From NCBI GenBank assembly GCA_017469425.1, contig JAFUGJ010000024.1, forward strand, positions 1 to 64,000: a stretch of DNA of 64,000 nucleotides. The letters run 5' to 3'. The notes under the pieces were generated by a model. The model had not been told where the DNA came from. It searched no databases and saw only the letters and a program-made list of their open reading frames with translations. The translations under genes were made by a program, and so were the position numbers. Numbering within the stretch: position 1 is the stretch's first letter; each line of letters starts with the position of its first letter. Below are positions 55,102 to 64,000 of this stretch, one piece after another. Source of the stretch: Bacteroidales bacterium. GTDB lineage: Bacteria; Bacteroidota; Bacteroidia; Bacteroidales; UBA932.

Positions 55102-55970
55102 TGCGCAAAAGTCTTTTAATAACTGCCGCCCTTTTTGTCTGCTGTCTGCTGTCCGCCCAGGAAGCCGAAAACGGATACCTGCGCTACATTGCCGACACTA
55201 CGACAAAGGTCCGGAACTATGCCGACATCAACAATTACTCTCTGATTGGAGTGAACTATGGGGTTACTTTCTCCCAGATGCAGTTCAACCCTTCCCAGAA
55301 GCAGAGCTGGCTGTTCAATCCTGTGTATGTCTCGCTGATGTACACCCACTATCTGAAACTGTTCCAGTACATGCCATATTTCGGCTATAAGGTAGGTATT
55401 GCTTATGGAAAAGAAGGCTACAGGTTCAAGGAAAACAAGGACACCCATACGACTTTTTCCATAGAAGGAGCGCATGAGGCCGTGATTGATGTGGTGGAAG
55501 TGCCTTTCCTTGCCCATTTCCATTATGATGCGCTTCATTTCAAGCTCATGGTCGACGCAGGGCTTTACGCTGGCTACAGGCTCGGCATAGAGCGCCGCGG
55601 CGACAATGTGAAAGACGGAATGGCGCGCTCATTCGCCACTACCGACCTCCGACCCGAATACGGCCTTCAGGGAGGCGGCGGAATCGGCTTCGTGTTCAGT
55701 CCGGTGGAACTCCACATTTCGGCCCTGGTGCGTTATTCCTGGTCGAGCCTCTACGAACCCGATTCATCGCCCTCGGTAAACAACAAGTATTATTATCGCT
55801 TCGCATATCCTCTCGATGTTTCGATTATGGCCGGTGTACATTTCCAGATAAGCAAGCGCACCGGACGCACTTCCGCCGACCTTCGCAGACAGGCCATGGA
55901 GATAGTTAAAAACGGATGGGACATAGAAAATGTTGAAACAGAAGACAATTCAGGTAAAAGTGGGGAATGA
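55101..55970 (+). CDS. Predicted outer-membrane barrel protein
   Basis: This encodes 289 residues with a signal peptide (MRKSLLITAALFVCCLLSAQ) and strand-rich body (VNYGVTFSQMQFNPSQKQ, PYFGYKVGIAYGKEGYRF). It resembles the PorT/OmpA-beta-brl barrels of Bacteroidetes but no family motif is decisive. It has a hydrophilic C-terminal tail (MEIVKNGWDIENVETEDNSGKSGE) and no terminal aromatic. Overlaps: one base with the lipoprotein gene, 41 bases with ispG. Confidence 0.78.
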   Translation: MRKSLLITAALFVCCLLSAQEAENGYLRYIADTTTKVRNYADINNYSLIGVNYGVTFSQMQFNPSQKQSWLFNPVYVSLMYTHYLKLFQYMPYFGYKVGIAYGKEGYRFKENKDTHTTFSIEGAHEAVIDVVEVPFLAHFHYDALHFKLMVDAGLYAGYRLGIERRGDNVKDGMARSFATTDLRPEYGLQGGGGIGFVFSPVELHISALVRYSWSSLYEPDSSPSVNNKYYYRFAYPLDVSIMAGVHFQISKRTGRTSADLRRQAMEIVKNGWDIENVETEDNSGKSGE

Positions 55971-57282
55971 CCTTCTTATCGGCGACCCCTCTCACATAGT
56001 TATCCAGACGATGTGCAATACGCACACCAACGATATTGATGCCACCCTGGCGCAATGCAGACAGCTCGCCGCCTCCGGGGCTGAGTTGATTCGCATTACC
56101 GTGCCCGGCATGAAGGATGTTCCCTGTATCGGGGAGATTCACGACACCCTCAGGGCCGAAGGCATTGCAACCCCTTTGGTGGCGGATATTCATTTTTCTT
56201 CGGAAACCGCCATTGCAGTTGCCTCCATAGTCGAAAAGGTCCGCATCAATCCGGGTAATTTCCATCCTGACCATGAAGAGGCCAAGGCCCGGTTCGCGAA
56301 GCTGGTGTCCGTTTGCAAGGCGCATGGAACTGCAATCCGTATCGGTCTGAATCACGGTTCGCTCGGCAAATACATTACCGAACTCTACGGCAACACTCCC
56401 CTTGCCATGGCGAAAGCCGCAATGGAATGGCTTGCGCTCTGCGACGAGAACGATTTCCACAATGTTGTGGTGTCGCTGAAGTCAAGCAACACAGTTGTGA
56501 TGGTGGAGGCATACCGCATTCTGCAGAAGCTGATGCAGGAGGCTGGCTGCGTCTATCCCCTTCATCTCGGGGTTACGGAAGCAGGCAATGGCGACAGCGG
56601 ACGCATCAAATCCTGCGTCGGCATTTCCGCCCTGCTCTCCCAGGGCATAGGCAATACCATTCGCGTCTCGCTCACGGAGGACCCTGCCGCCGAACTCCCG
56701 GTAGCGGCATTCCTCGCAGACAGGTACGGCGGCAAGAGCAAGAGTTCCCTTATATCCTGTACGACTAAGGACCGCGTTGCATACGCTGAGTATTCTTCTC
56801 CCGACAGGACTACGCTGATGCTTGATGCCGCCTGCGACTTTGGCCGCGCCCTTCTTGACCGCGAAATCGACGATGTGGTATTCTCCGGAAACTACATTGC
56901 AGACAACGGGGAGAGCGTAGACATAGCCGAATCCGGATTCGGAAGCTATCTGCAGGATGAAATCCTCCAGGCTGCGCGGAGGCGTTTCTACAAGCCCGAA
57001 TACATTGCCTGCCCCGGATGCGGGAGGACCATGTATAATCTTCAGGAGGCCTTCGAAACTGTCAAGCGGCGCACTTCGCATCTCAAGGGAATGGTAATTG
57101 CCGTGATGGGCTGCATAGTTAACGGCCCCGGAGAGATGGCGGATGCCGACTGGGGCTATGTGGGAGAAGGAAACGGCAAGGTGAGCATATACAAAAAGAA
57201 TGTGCCCATACTGAGGCACATTCCTGAGTCTGAAGCCGTTGACCGTCTGCTCGAACTTATCGATGCGGAAGTTCGGCAATGA
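55930..57282 (+). CDS. ispG: 4-hydroxy-3-methylbut-2-enyl-diphosphate synthase with shortened insert
   Basis: This encodes IspG, 450 residues, which reduces MEcPP to HMBPP in the MEP isoprenoid pathway with a [4Fe-4S] cluster. The TIM barrel (1-265) has VRINPGN and LHLGVTEAGNGD. The cluster ligands are Cys361, Cys364, Cys395 and Glu402 (CPGCGRTMYN and GCIVNGPGE). Between barrel and cluster domain is an insert of about 95 residues. The two-domain E. coli enzyme lacks it, whereas Bacteroides IspG, as I recall it, is over 600 residues with an insert of more than 200. The start is needed for the conserved N-terminus and causes the 41-base overlap with the barrel gene. Confidence 0.92.
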   Translation: MLKQKTIQVKVGNDLLIGDPSHIVIQTMCNTHTNDIDATLAQCRQLAASGAELIRITVPGMKDVPCIGEIHDTLRAEGIATPLVADIHFSSETAIAVASIVEKVRINPGNFHPDHEEAKARFAKLVSVCKAHGTAIRIGLNHGSLGKYITELYGNTPLAMAKAAMEWLALCDENDFHNVVVSLKSSNTVVMVEAYRILQKLMQEAGCVYPLHLGVTEAGNGDSGRIKSCVGISALLSQGIGNTIRVSLTEDPAAELPVAAFLADRYGGKSKSSLISCTTKDRVAYAEYSSPDRTTLMLDAACDFGRALLDREIDDVVFSGNYIADNGESVDIAESGFGSYLQDEILQAARRRFYKPEYIACPGCGRTMYNLQEAFETVKRRTSHLKGMVIAVMGCIVNGPGEMADADWGYVGEGNGKVSIYKKNVPILRHIPESEAVDRLLELIDAEVRQ

Positions 57283-57922
57283 TGCTTTCGCAGGCGCGGA
57301 CCTTGTCGCCGACCTTCACATTAATCTTTGTATCCAGAGGGAGATAATAATCCACCCGCGAGCCGAACTTGATGATGCCGCACTGCTTTCCGGATTCGAC
57401 CCGGAGCCCGTCGGTGGCATAGTTCACTATGCGCCGTGCAAAGGTGCCCGCAATCTGTTTGAAAAAGACCTTGTCGCCGTCCGGCGTACGCAGGCATACC
57501 GAATGATGCTCATTGTCGGTGGAAGATTTGGGAAGGAATGCCAGCAAATGCTTTCCGGGGTGATACTTCGTGTATTCCACTTCCCCGTTCACGGGCCAGA
57601 AATTGGCGTGGACATCGAAAAAGTCCATATATACGCAAACCCTCTTGCAAAGCACCTTCAGGTATTCCTCCTCCACGCATTCATCCACAATCACCACTAT
57701 CCCGTCGGCTGCGCTTGCAACAAGATGTCCGCTTCCGGCAGCCTCCCTTTCCGGCACCCGGAAAAAGAATACCTGCCAGATACAGAAAACCCAGGCAAAA
57801 ACGATTACCGCCCATTTCAGCCATGCCGCCGAAATGAAATGATAGCTCAGAACCATTACTATCGCAGCAATGATGAATACCACGGCCAGGGTTCCGAAGG
57901 AGTTGTGGTCGATACGGGTCAT
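57257..57922 (-). CDS. psd: Phosphatidylserine decarboxylase
   Basis: This encodes 221 residues of the archaeal-type/Bacteroidetes Psd proenzyme, which makes phosphatidylethanolamine. Self-cleavage is expected at the Gly-Ser of GIIKFGSRVDYYLP near residue 184. Two N-terminal membrane segments precede it. DFFDVHANFWPVNGEVEYTKYHPGKHLLA contains the conserved His. It is last in the ftsH-cdsA-psd run, one base after cdsA, which supplies CDP-diacylglycerol for the same pathway. It overlaps ispG tail-to-tail by 26 bases. Confidence 0.93.
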   Translation of the reverse strand: MTRIDHNSFGTLAVVFIIAAIVMVLSYHFISAAWLKWAVIVFAWVFCIWQVFFFRVPEREAAGSGHLVASAADGIVVIVDECVEEEYLKVLCKRVCVYMDFFDVHANFWPVNGEVEYTKYHPGKHLLAFLPKSSTDNEHHSVCLRTPDGDKVFFKQIAGTFARRIVNYATDGLRVESGKQCGIIKFGSRVDYYLPLDTKINVKVGDKVRACESIIAELPHR

Positions 57923-57923
57923 A

Positions 57924-58577
57924 TTATAAAAGTTTAAAGATGAGCAGGTAAAGGCCCCCGACGGGAAAAGCCGCCAGGGAACTGTCGAAGCGGTCCAGCA
58001 GCCCTCCGTGGCCGGGGATTATATTCCCCGAATCCTTGGCCCCGCAGCGGCGCTTCCAAAGCGATTCCAGAAGGTCGCCGCATACTCCCGCGCAGTGAAC
58101 AAGCACCGCAAGCACGAGGCAGTGTACGAGCGGAATGGCGGAAAGCAGGTTGAAATGCAGGATTACGGCGGCGACAACGCTGAATGCGAGTCCGCCCCAG
58201 AAACCTATCCATGATTTGTTGGGTGATATGGACGGGGCAAGTTTCCGGCTTCCTTCTTTCTGTCCGAACAGTGAACCGACGCAGAAGGCTCCCACATCGG
58301 AACTCCATATAATGATGAAAAAGGCCAGTATCAGAAGGCCGGAGAATTCTCCTCCAGGAAATCCGAGCCGGTATATCAGGGAAACCGATGCTATTATGTA
58401 AACAATTCCGATAGGAAGATAGGCGGCCTTTCCGGACAGCTTGACAAACTCGTACAACATTCCGCCGCAGATGAAAAGCAGCAGGGCCGTGAAGACATAC
58501 TTGTCAATGAGAAGCCCCGCCAACATTACAAGAATGAAGACGGTGCCTGAAATGCCTCTTGTGACTACCTTGTTCAT
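57924..58577 (-). CDS. cdsA: Phosphatidate cytidylyltransferase
   Basis: This encodes a CdsA of only 217 residues, against about 265-285 in most bacteria. About six membrane segments and the complete CDP-diglyceride synthase signature SLWKRRCGAKDSGNIIPGHGGLLDRFD are kept, as are DVGAFCVGSLFG and SISPNKSWIGFWGG. The missing length corresponds to N-terminal helices. It makes CDP-diacylglycerol for phospholipid synthesis, feeding psd via phosphatidylserine. It lies 2 bases after ftsH and 1 base before psd. Confidence 0.93.
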   Translation of the reverse strand: MNKVVTRGISGTVFILVMLAGLLIDKYVFTALLLFICGGMLYEFVKLSGKAAYLPIGIVYIIASVSLIYRLGFPGGEFSGLLILAFFIIIWSSDVGAFCVGSLFGQKEGSRKLAPSISPNKSWIGFWGGLAFSVVAAVILHFNLLSAIPLVHCLVLAVLVHCAGVCGDLLESLWKRRCGAKDSGNIIPGHGGLLDRFDSSLAAFPVGGLYLLIFKLL

Positions 58578-58579
58578 CT

Positions 58580-60502
58580 TTAATCGGCTTTGGCCTTGGG
58601 GCCGAGGATTGCTTCTATGTCATCTGCAAATATAACTTCTTTTTCGAGAAGCATTGCAGCAACTTTCTCAAAAGCGTCGCGATTGTCGGAAAGCAGGGCA
58701 AGGGTGCGTCTGTGAACCTCCGCCACGAGGTCCTTGACCTCCTGGTCCATAAGTTCTGCGGTTTTCTCGGAATAAGGCTTGGATAGGTCGTATCCGCGGG
58801 CTCCTGTGGAATCGTAGAAGGATATTTCACCGACCTTCTCGCTCATTCCATAGTACTGCACCATGCTGTAGGCAATCTTGGTGAGCCTTTCGAGGTCGTT
58901 GAGCGCTCCCGAAGCAGGTTCTCCGTTGATGAGCTCTTCGGCTGCGCGTCCTCCCATCAGGGTGCACATTTCATCCATCATCCACGACTTGGAAAGAATT
59001 TTCCTTTCGCTTGGAAGGCTCCAGGTAAGGCCGAGGGCCTGTCCGCGCGGTATGAGGCTGACTTTGAACACAGGGTCGGCATAGGGCAGGAGCCATCCTA
59101 CCACTGCATGCCCGGCCTCATGGTAGGCGGTCGTCCGTTTTTCTGCAGGCGTCATTATCGTGGAACTCTTGCGCTCCAGGCCCCCTACTATTCTGTCGAC
59201 CGCATCCAGGAAATCCTGTTGAGTGATTGCCGTGCGGTTTCGCCTTGCCGCTGTGAGGGCAGCTTCGTTGCAGACATTGGCTATGTCTGCGCCGGAGAAG
59301 CCCGGAGTATGCTTGGCCATGAATTCCACATTGAAGTCGGAGTCCAGCTTCAGCCCGCGGAGATGGACTTTGAATATCTCTTCCCTCTCCTTGAGTTCGG
59401 GGAGTTCGACATGAATCTGCCTGTCGAATCGTCCGGCCCTCATGAGGGCACTGTCGAGAATGTCGGCGCGGTTGGTGGCGGCGAGCACGATTACGCCGCT
59501 GTTGGTTCCGAAACCGTCCATTTCGGTAAGCAGCTGGTTAAGAGTATTTTCCCGTTCGTCATTCGACGACCATCCCACATTCTTTCCCCTGGCACGGCCT
59601 ACGGCGTCGATTTCGTCGATGAACACGATGCACGGGGCTTTCTCTTTGGCCTGGGCAAAAAGGTCGCGCACTCGGCTGGCGCCGACTCCCACGAACATTT
59701 CCACGAAATCGGAACCGCTGATGGAGAAGAAAGGCACATCCGCCTCTCCGGCCACTGCCTTTGCAAGCAGGGTCTTGCCTGTGCCGGGAGGGCCTACCAG
59801 CAATGCACCCTTGGGAATCTTGCCTCCGAGAGCGGTATATTTCTGGGGATTCTTCAGGAAATCGACGATTTCCATCACTTCTTCCTTGGCACCGTACAGT
59901 CCGGCGACATCCTTGAAAGTAACCTTGACCGAGTTCTTGTCGGCGAGTTTTCCGGTCGCTTTCCCTACATTGAATATGCCGCCGGGGCCTCCCTGGCCTT
60001 TTCCGCCGCCCATGGCTCCGCTCATGCCGCGGAACATCCATACCCACATGAGAATCAGCAGCACCACCCATATCCAGTCGAACATGTTGTGCCACATCTT
60101 GTTCTCGCTCTTCATCACGAGTTTTACCGGACTGGCCTGGGGATTGGTGAGCGCAAGTTCGGAATTAAGGTTTTCCATTTCAAGTTCGGGGTCGAACTTG
60201 TCGGAAACGATGAATGTGAAGTGCGGCGACTTGGGCGGCACCTGCGAATTGGGAAACATGTCGGCGTATTTGCCGAGCGCTTCAGGGCGCACCGAGACAT
60301 TGCCCTTGTAGGAGTCGCGAATGAAAACTATCTCTTTTACATCACCGCTCCTAACCATCTGTTTGACCTGGCTCCATTCTATCTTTTCGGGGCCGTTGCC
60401 GGAACTGCGGAACAGCATGTACCCCATGGAGAGTACCAAAATCAGATAGAGCCAGGAAAAGTTGAAGCGGATGACGAATCGTTTATTCTGTTTGTCTGCC
60501 AT
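58580..60502 (-). CDS. ftsH: ATP-dependent zinc metalloprotease FtsH
   Basis: This encodes FtsH, 640 residues, a membrane-anchored AAA+ protease. Transmembrane helices lie at about 14-31 and 143-157; Walker A GPPGTGKT at 237-244, Walker [37 protein letters not shown], and the zinc motif HEAGH at 461-465. Gly-rich linker after the second helix. It degrades misfolded membrane proteins and, in other bacteria, LpxC. It heads the ftsH-cdsA-psd operon and is divergent from birA. Confidence 0.97.
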   Translation of the reverse strand: MADKQNKRFVIRFNFSWLYLILVLSMGYMLFRSSGNGPEKIEWSQVKQMVRSGDVKEIVFIRDSYKGNVSVRPEALGKYADMFPNSQVPPKSPHFTFIVSDKFDPELEMENLNSELALTNPQASPVKLVMKSENKMWHNMFDWIWVVLLILMWVWMFRGMSGAMGGGKGQGGPGGIFNVGKATGKLADKNSVKVTFKDVAGLYGAKEEVMEIVDFLKNPQKYTALGGKIPKGALLVGPPGTGKTLLAKAVAGEADVPFFSISGSDFVEMFVGVGASRVRDLFAQAKEKAPCIVFIDEIDAVGRARGKNVGWSSNDERENTLNQLLTEMDGFGTNSGVIVLAATNRADILDSALMRAGRFDRQIHVELPELKEREEIFKVHLRGLKLDSDFNVEFMAKHTPGFSGADIANVCNEAALTAARRNRTAITQQDFLDAVDRIVGGLERKSSTIMTPAEKRTTAYHEAGHAVVGWLLPYADPVFKVSLIPRGQALGLTWSLPSERKILSKSWMMDEMCTLMGGRAAEELINGEPASGALNDLERLTKIAYSMVQYYGMSEKVGEISFYDSTGARGYDLSKPYSEKTAELMDQEVKDLVAEVHRRTLALLSDNRDAFEKVAAMLLEKEVIFADDIEAILGPKAKAD

Positions 60503-60517
60503 TTCAGAGTTTAATTG

Positions 60518-60525
60518 TAAATTTG
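60518..60525 (+). promoter_or_regulatory. -7 element of birA
   Basis: TAAATTTG on the plus strand, 29 bases before the birA ATG at 60555; lies between the divergent birA and ftsH starts. Confidence 0.45.
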
Positions 60526-60537
60526 CACTAAAGTTTA

Positions 60538-60545
60538 CAAATATA
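60538..60545 (-). promoter_or_regulatory. -7 element of ftsH
   Basis: TATATTTG on the minus strand, about 35 bases before the ftsH ATG. The two divergent -7 elements face each other 12 bases apart, so the promoters overlap and may compete. Confidence 0.45.
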
Positions 60546-60554
60546 ACAACAAAA

Positions 60555-61232
60555 ATGACACCAAGGAACGGTACGGGACATATCTATTGGTACGAAAGCA
60601 TTGATTCTACAAATCTTGAAGTCAGGAGGCGCATTGCGGAGCTTGACAATTTGTCAGTAATCGCTGCGCGATTCCAGACGGCAGGACGCGGGCAGGGTTC
60701 CCATACCTGGATTTCGCCGGAGGATGAGAACCTTACCTTTACCGTTCTCCTGCGCTTCGCTAATGGCGGAATCTCTCCGCTCCCGGCCCAGGATGTAGTT
60801 CGCATCACGCAGATGGCGACGCTTGCCATTTTCGATTTCCTGAAGGAGGAAGGAATAGTGTCGCGCATCAAATGGCCAAACGACATCTGGGTGGGCGACA
60901 GAAAGATATGCGGGATGCTGATAGAAAACATTCTTGACGGCAGCTTTGTATTCGGGAGCATCGTTGGGATTGGTCTGAACCTTAACCAGAAAGAGTTCGA
61001 CCCGTCCCTTCCCAATCCCGTGTCGCTGAGCCAGCTGACAGGCAGGCAATATCCGGTGGAGGAAACCTTGCAGAGGGTATATGAAAATATTTGCCGCCAG
61101 GCAGTCCTGCTGGACACGCCCGACGGCAGATGCGAGTTGGAAAAAAGATTCAGTCAGCATTTGTTCCATCTGGACAGGAGCCGTCAGGAACAGTTAAGTT
61201 CCGCTATCGAGGATTTCGAAGCAAATCGATAG
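60555..61232 (+). CDS. birA: Biotin--[acetyl-CoA-carboxylase] ligase
   Basis: This encodes 225 residues of a class I biotin protein ligase without the N-terminal HTH, so it is catalytic only and not a repressor. The biotinyl-AMP loop is reflected in AARFQTAGRGQGSHTWIS, and RIKWPNDIWVGDRKICGMLIE is the catalytic Lys region. GIVGIGLNLNQ is the conserved Gly-rich strand. It loads biotin on acetyl-CoA carboxylase. The ATG giving MTPRNGTGH is chosen; a longer frame passes through the promoter. Overlaps rpe tail-to-tail by 29 bases. Confidence 0.94.
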   Translation: MTPRNGTGHIYWYESIDSTNLEVRRRIAELDNLSVIAARFQTAGRGQGSHTWISPEDENLTFTVLLRFANGGISPLPAQDVVRITQMATLAIFDFLKEEGIVSRIKWPNDIWVGDRKICGMLIENILDGSFVFGSIVGIGLNLNQKEFDPSLPNPVSLSQLTGRQYPVEETLQRVYENICRQAVLLDTPDGRCELEKRFSQHLFHLDRSRQEQLSSAIEDFEANR

Positions 61233-61857
61233 CCTCGGCGGGATTCTCCGCCTTGAAAACTGAGCTTCCGGCAACGAATATGCTTGCACCGGCCCTGGCA
61301 AGCAAGCCCGCGTTTGCAGGGCCCACTCCCCCGTCAACCTCAATGGGAGCGTCGTTTCCCGCTTTGTCAAGCTCGGCTTTCAGCTTTTCTATCCTGCCCA
61401 AACTTTCGGGGATGAACTTCTGTCCGCCGAATCCTGCAAATACCGACATGATGAGGAAATAGTCGGCTTTGCCAATAAAGGGATACAAATCTTCCACGGG
61501 GATATTCGGATTGATGACCAGCCCGGCCTTCATTCCGTGCGAGCGTATGTCTGCAAGAATTCCTTCTGCCTCATCGCGGGCGGCCTCCAGATGGAAACTC
61601 ATCATGGCAACCCCCAGCGATGCGCAGCGTTCCACCCATTTCCCGGGATTCACCACCATCAGGTGTGCATCCATGGGGATGGTTGCGACAGCTGCAACGG
61701 CCTCTATGACAGGAAAACCGAAAGAGATATTGGGCACGAAACTGCCGTCCATCACATCAAGATGGACAAGGTCGGCAGAAGCGTTGAGCATGCGGATGTC
61801 ACGGGCAAGGTTGCCGAAATCCGCTGAAAGGATGGAAGGTGCTATTTGAAGTTGCAT
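61204..61857 (-). CDS. rpe: Ribulose-phosphate 3-epimerase
   Basis: This encodes Rpe, 217 residues, a TIM-barrel enzyme that interconverts ribulose 5-phosphate and xylulose 5-phosphate. Signatures are IAPSILSADFGNLARDI, VHLDVMDGSFVPNISFG with metal ligands, DAHLMVVNP and EVDGGVGPANAGLLARAGASIFVAGSSVF. The start overlaps the pepD stop by 16 bases on the same strand, so it is in the dnaA-pepD-rpe run. Confidence 0.96.
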   Translation of the reverse strand: MQLQIAPSILSADFGNLARDIRMLNASADLVHLDVMDGSFVPNISFGFPVIEAVAAVATIPMDAHLMVVNPGKWVERCASLGVAMMSFHLEAARDEAEGILADIRSHGMKAGLVINPNIPVEDLYPFIGKADYFLIMSVFAGFGGQKFIPESLGRIEKLKAELDKAGNDAPIEVDGGVGPANAGLLARAGASIFVAGSSVFKAENPAEAIDLLRNPR

Positions 61858-63257
61858 ACCACATCATCTAAAAGTGCTTCGAAGCGGTCCATGGATGCGA
61901 GTTCCAATTTCTCGCCGGGGGCATGCACGCCCCTGAGGGTGGGACCGAATGAAATCATGTCGAGTCCGGGGAACTTTTCGAGGAACAGTCCGCACTCGAG
62001 CCCGGCATGGATGGCAAGGACGAGGGGTTCTTCGCCGAAAAGTCTGCGGTAAGACTCCACGCAGTCTTTCAGAATCTTCGACTTCAGGTCCGGCTTCCAT
62101 CCCGGATATTTGCTGTAGCAGTCTACCCTTGCGCCTGCATTGCGGAAGATTCCGGCCACTTTTTCCACGAGCGCGTCGAGTTCCGCCTCCACGCTGCTTC
62201 TCTGGCTGGTGGCAATCTTGATAACTCCGGGCTCAGGGGAACTGACGGCGGCGAGATTGGTCGATGTCTGTACAAGGCCCGTTATGTCCGGACTCATCTT
62301 GACGACACCGTGGGGCACTTCGGCGAGGGCTCCTATAATCCTGCCTGCCGCTCCGCTTTCGACAGCCCGGGCGGCTTCGCATTCCCTGACGCTGAAGCGA
62401 AGGGCAGGCTCCGTTGAAGAATAAGCGGCTCGGACCAGTTTGCCGTAGGCTTCAAAATCGGCTGCCAGCACATCTGCACAGGGGCTCGCAACCACTGCCT
62501 TGCATTCCCTGGCAATCGCATTCGACTTGCCTCCTCCGTTGATGGAAACAAGTTGGAAACTCTCGTTGCGTTCGAGGAAATCCGCAAGTATCTTGACAGT
62601 GTTTGCACGCAGTTTGTTGATATCATCGCCGCTGTGGCCGCCGAGGGCATCGGTAACCGACAACTCCAGAACTTTCGAACCCTCTGCGATATTCTCAAAA
62701 CCATGCTCGAAATATGCATCGGTATGCTCTCCCCCGGCACAGCCGATAAAGAGCTGCCCCTCATCCTCCGAATCCAGGTTGATAAGGGTTTTGCCGGTAA
62801 AGAATCCTTCCTGCATGGCATCGGCCCCGTCCATGCCGGTTTCTTCGGAAATGGTGAAGATGCACTCCAGCCTGCCCATGGGCCTGTCGCTTTCCAGAAG
62901 CGCCAGACAGGCGGCTATGCCGATGCCGTCGTCGGCACCGAGGGTAGTGTCCTTCGCTACCATCCAGCCGTCTTCGATGACATAAGGGATGGGATCCTTC
63001 GAAAAATCAAATTCAAAACCTTCGTTCTTTTCGCATACCATGTCCTGGTGAGCCTGCAGCACAAGCGTGGGAACATTCTCTTTCCCGGGAGCTGCATTCT
63101 TTATTATGCAGACATTGTGGATGTCATCGACCTTGTACTCAAGGCCATGGGCCTCCGCCCATTTGCAAAGCCACTCTGTAATGGGGCCTTCGTGTCCGGA
63201 TTCGCGCGGGATACGGGTTATTTCCTTGAAAATATCAAGTACGGTTTCTGATGTCAT
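61842..63257 (-). CDS. pepD: Aminoacyl-histidine dipeptidase (PepD-like, M20C)
   Basis: This encodes 471 residues of the M20C cytosolic nonspecific dipeptidase family. Metal ligands appear in VLQAHQDMVCEK, DTTLGADDGIGIAA, SEETGMDGADA and the final HAGLECGLF/HAPGEKLE. It hydrolyses Xaa-His dipeptides and other dipeptides in the cytoplasm. Its ATG lies 18 bases after the dnaA stop. Overlaps rpe by 16 bases. Full length for the family. Confidence 0.95.
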   Translation of the reverse strand: MTSETVLDIFKEITRIPRESGHEGPITEWLCKWAEAHGLEYKVDDIHNVCIIKNAAPGKENVPTLVLQAHQDMVCEKNEGFEFDFSKDPIPYVIEDGWMVAKDTTLGADDGIGIAACLALLESDRPMGRLECIFTISEETGMDGADAMQEGFFTGKTLINLDSEDEGQLFIGCAGGEHTDAYFEHGFENIAEGSKVLELSVTDALGGHSGDDINKLRANTVKILADFLERNESFQLVSINGGGKSNAIARECKAVVASPCADVLAADFEAYGKLVRAAYSSTEPALRFSVRECEAARAVESGAAGRIIGALAEVPHGVVKMSPDITGLVQTSTNLAAVSSPEPGVIKIATSQRSSVEAELDALVEKVAGIFRNAGARVDCYSKYPGWKPDLKSKILKDCVESYRRLFGEEPLVLAIHAGLECGLFLEKFPGLDMISFGPTLRGVHAPGEKLELASMDRFEALLDDVVCNFK

Positions 63258-63275
63258 ATATAAAAGTATGGTTGT

Positions 63276-64000
63276 TTACTTTGCGGCGGGAGCAAGCAAA
63301 TGCTCCAGGTCGGTGACATACTTGCGGAACGACCTGTCGGTAGCCATCAGGTCCGATACGGTGGCGCATGCGTGCAGCACCGTAGCGTGGTCCTTGCCTC
63401 CGGTTTCGGCTCCGATGGTCGAGAGCGAGCAATTGGTGATCAGGTTGCGGCTCAGATACATGGATATCTGTCGGGCCTGGACAATCTGACGCTTGCGTGA
63501 AACCGAGAGAAGGATGTCGCGGCTGATGTTGAAGTAGTCGCAGACTGTCTTCTGCACTTTTTCTATGGTGATGGTGCTCAGGTCCTCACCCACTATCTTG
63601 CGGGTGACCCTGGCGGCGAGCTCGACGGAATTCTCCTCGCGGGAGAGGGCCGAGTGGGCTGCCACCGATATGAGGGCGCCTTCAAGTTCGCGGAAATTGG
63701 TCTGTATGTTTGCCGCGAGGTACTCCAGCACATCGTCACCTATGTTCATCCCTTCGCGGAAAGCCCTTGCCTTAAGCATTGCGAGCCTGGTTTCGTAGTC
63801 GGGATGGGTAAGCTCCACGGAAAGCCCCCACTTGAAGCGCGAGAGCAGCCTGTCTTCAAAATTCTGCAAATCCACCGGAGCCCTGTCGGAAGTAAGGATG
63901 AGCTGCTTGCCGTTCTGGTGCAGGTGATTGAAGATATTGAAGAAGGCATTCTGGTTCCCCTGCCCGGACATGTCCTGGATGTCATCGACTATGAGTACAT
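63276..64000 (-). CDS. dnaA: Chromosomal replication initiator DnaA, C-terminal part (runs off the window)
   Basis: The window end cuts this gene: about 241 C-terminal residues are present, and the N-terminus lies beyond 64000. Walker B appears as VLIVDDIQ at the edge, then FFNIFNHLHQNGKQLILTSDRAPVDL, the arginine finger region RLLSRFKWGL, and the C-terminal domain IV helix-turn-helix signature GGKDHATVLHACATVSDL that reads DnaA boxes. It is followed by pepD and rpe. No oriC-like DnaA-box cluster is seen in the flanking 18-base gap. Confidence 0.96.
   Translation of the reverse strand, partial: VLIVDDIQDMSGQGNQNAFFNIFNHLHQNGKQLILTSDRAPVDLQNFEDRLLSRFKWGLSVELTHPDYETRLAMLKARAFREGMNIGDDVLEYLAANIQTNFRELEGALISVAAHSALSREENSVELAARVTRKIVGEDLSTITIEKVQKTVCDYFNISRDILLSVSRKRQIVQARQISMYLSRNLITNCSLSTIGAETGGKDHATVLHACATVSDLMATDRSFRKYVTDLEHLLAPAAK

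Noticed and set aside
63258-63275. Replication origin next to dnaA
   Set aside because: The gap is 18 bases, with no DnaA-box cluster; in Bacteroidetes oriC is often far from dnaA.

Overview
The window is a compact stretch of bacterial chromosome from a member of the Bacteroidales. No 16S gene is present, so a finer placement is inference; a Rikenellaceae-like or uncultured lineage would fit. The evidence is: promoters of the Bacteroidetes type (TTTG, about 19 bases, then TAnnTTTG), an arginine pathway built on an N-succinylornithine-type transcarbamylase, a TamA-like outer-membrane lipoprotein, an IspG with an extra central segment, a GH92 mannosidase, and many small outer-membrane barrel proteins and lipoproteins. 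Coding sequence is GC-rich, intergenic DNA is AT-rich, and many neighbouring genes overlap by 4 bases (ATGA).

Layout. At 1-1498 lie a degraded AlbA_2-type remnant, mntP, tRNA-Cys and a FlK-like thioesterase. A promoter and a strong terminator at 1536-1684 bracket a candidate small RNA. An operon at 1718-9080 holds a DUF3467 protein, KdsC, Maf, ValS, a thioesterase, an ABC-F ATPase and an M19 dipeptidase. At 9257-10945 a Cro/cI-type regulator and cinA are read leftward; an AT-rich spacer with palindromic operators separates them from queA and an acyltransferase. At 13827-16367 are a barrel protein, a lipoprotein and folE; then mscS and a nitroreductase on the minus strand.

The core of the window (18064-31709) is an almost complete arginine pathway on the minus strand: carA-carB, argR, an acetyltransferase-argG fusion, argC, argD, argF', argB and, after one inverted ATP-grasp gene, argE-argH. 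The fused acetyltransferase is the best candidate for the otherwise missing first step (N-acylglutamate synthesis). The carA and argR promoters carry paired ARG-like boxes at identical offsets around the -7 element.

The right half (31841-64000) holds rlmD, a Na+/Ca2+ antiporter, a cysteate-synthase-like enzyme, two barrel proteins, a YghO-like protein, rarA, a tamL-GH92 operon, a SpoU methyltransferase with a GH13 enzyme, a PPi-type phosphofructokinase, the run ligA-yihY-rel-lipoprotein-barrel-ispG, the ftsH-cdsA-psd operon, birA, and dnaA(partial)-pepD-rpe. No CRISPR array, insertion sequence, prophage or defence island was seen. The points most worth a second look are the acetyltransferase-ArgG fusion, the ARG-box geometry, Ser90 in the transcarbamylase, the shortened IspG, and the many genes whose -7 element lies only 4-9 bases before the start codon.
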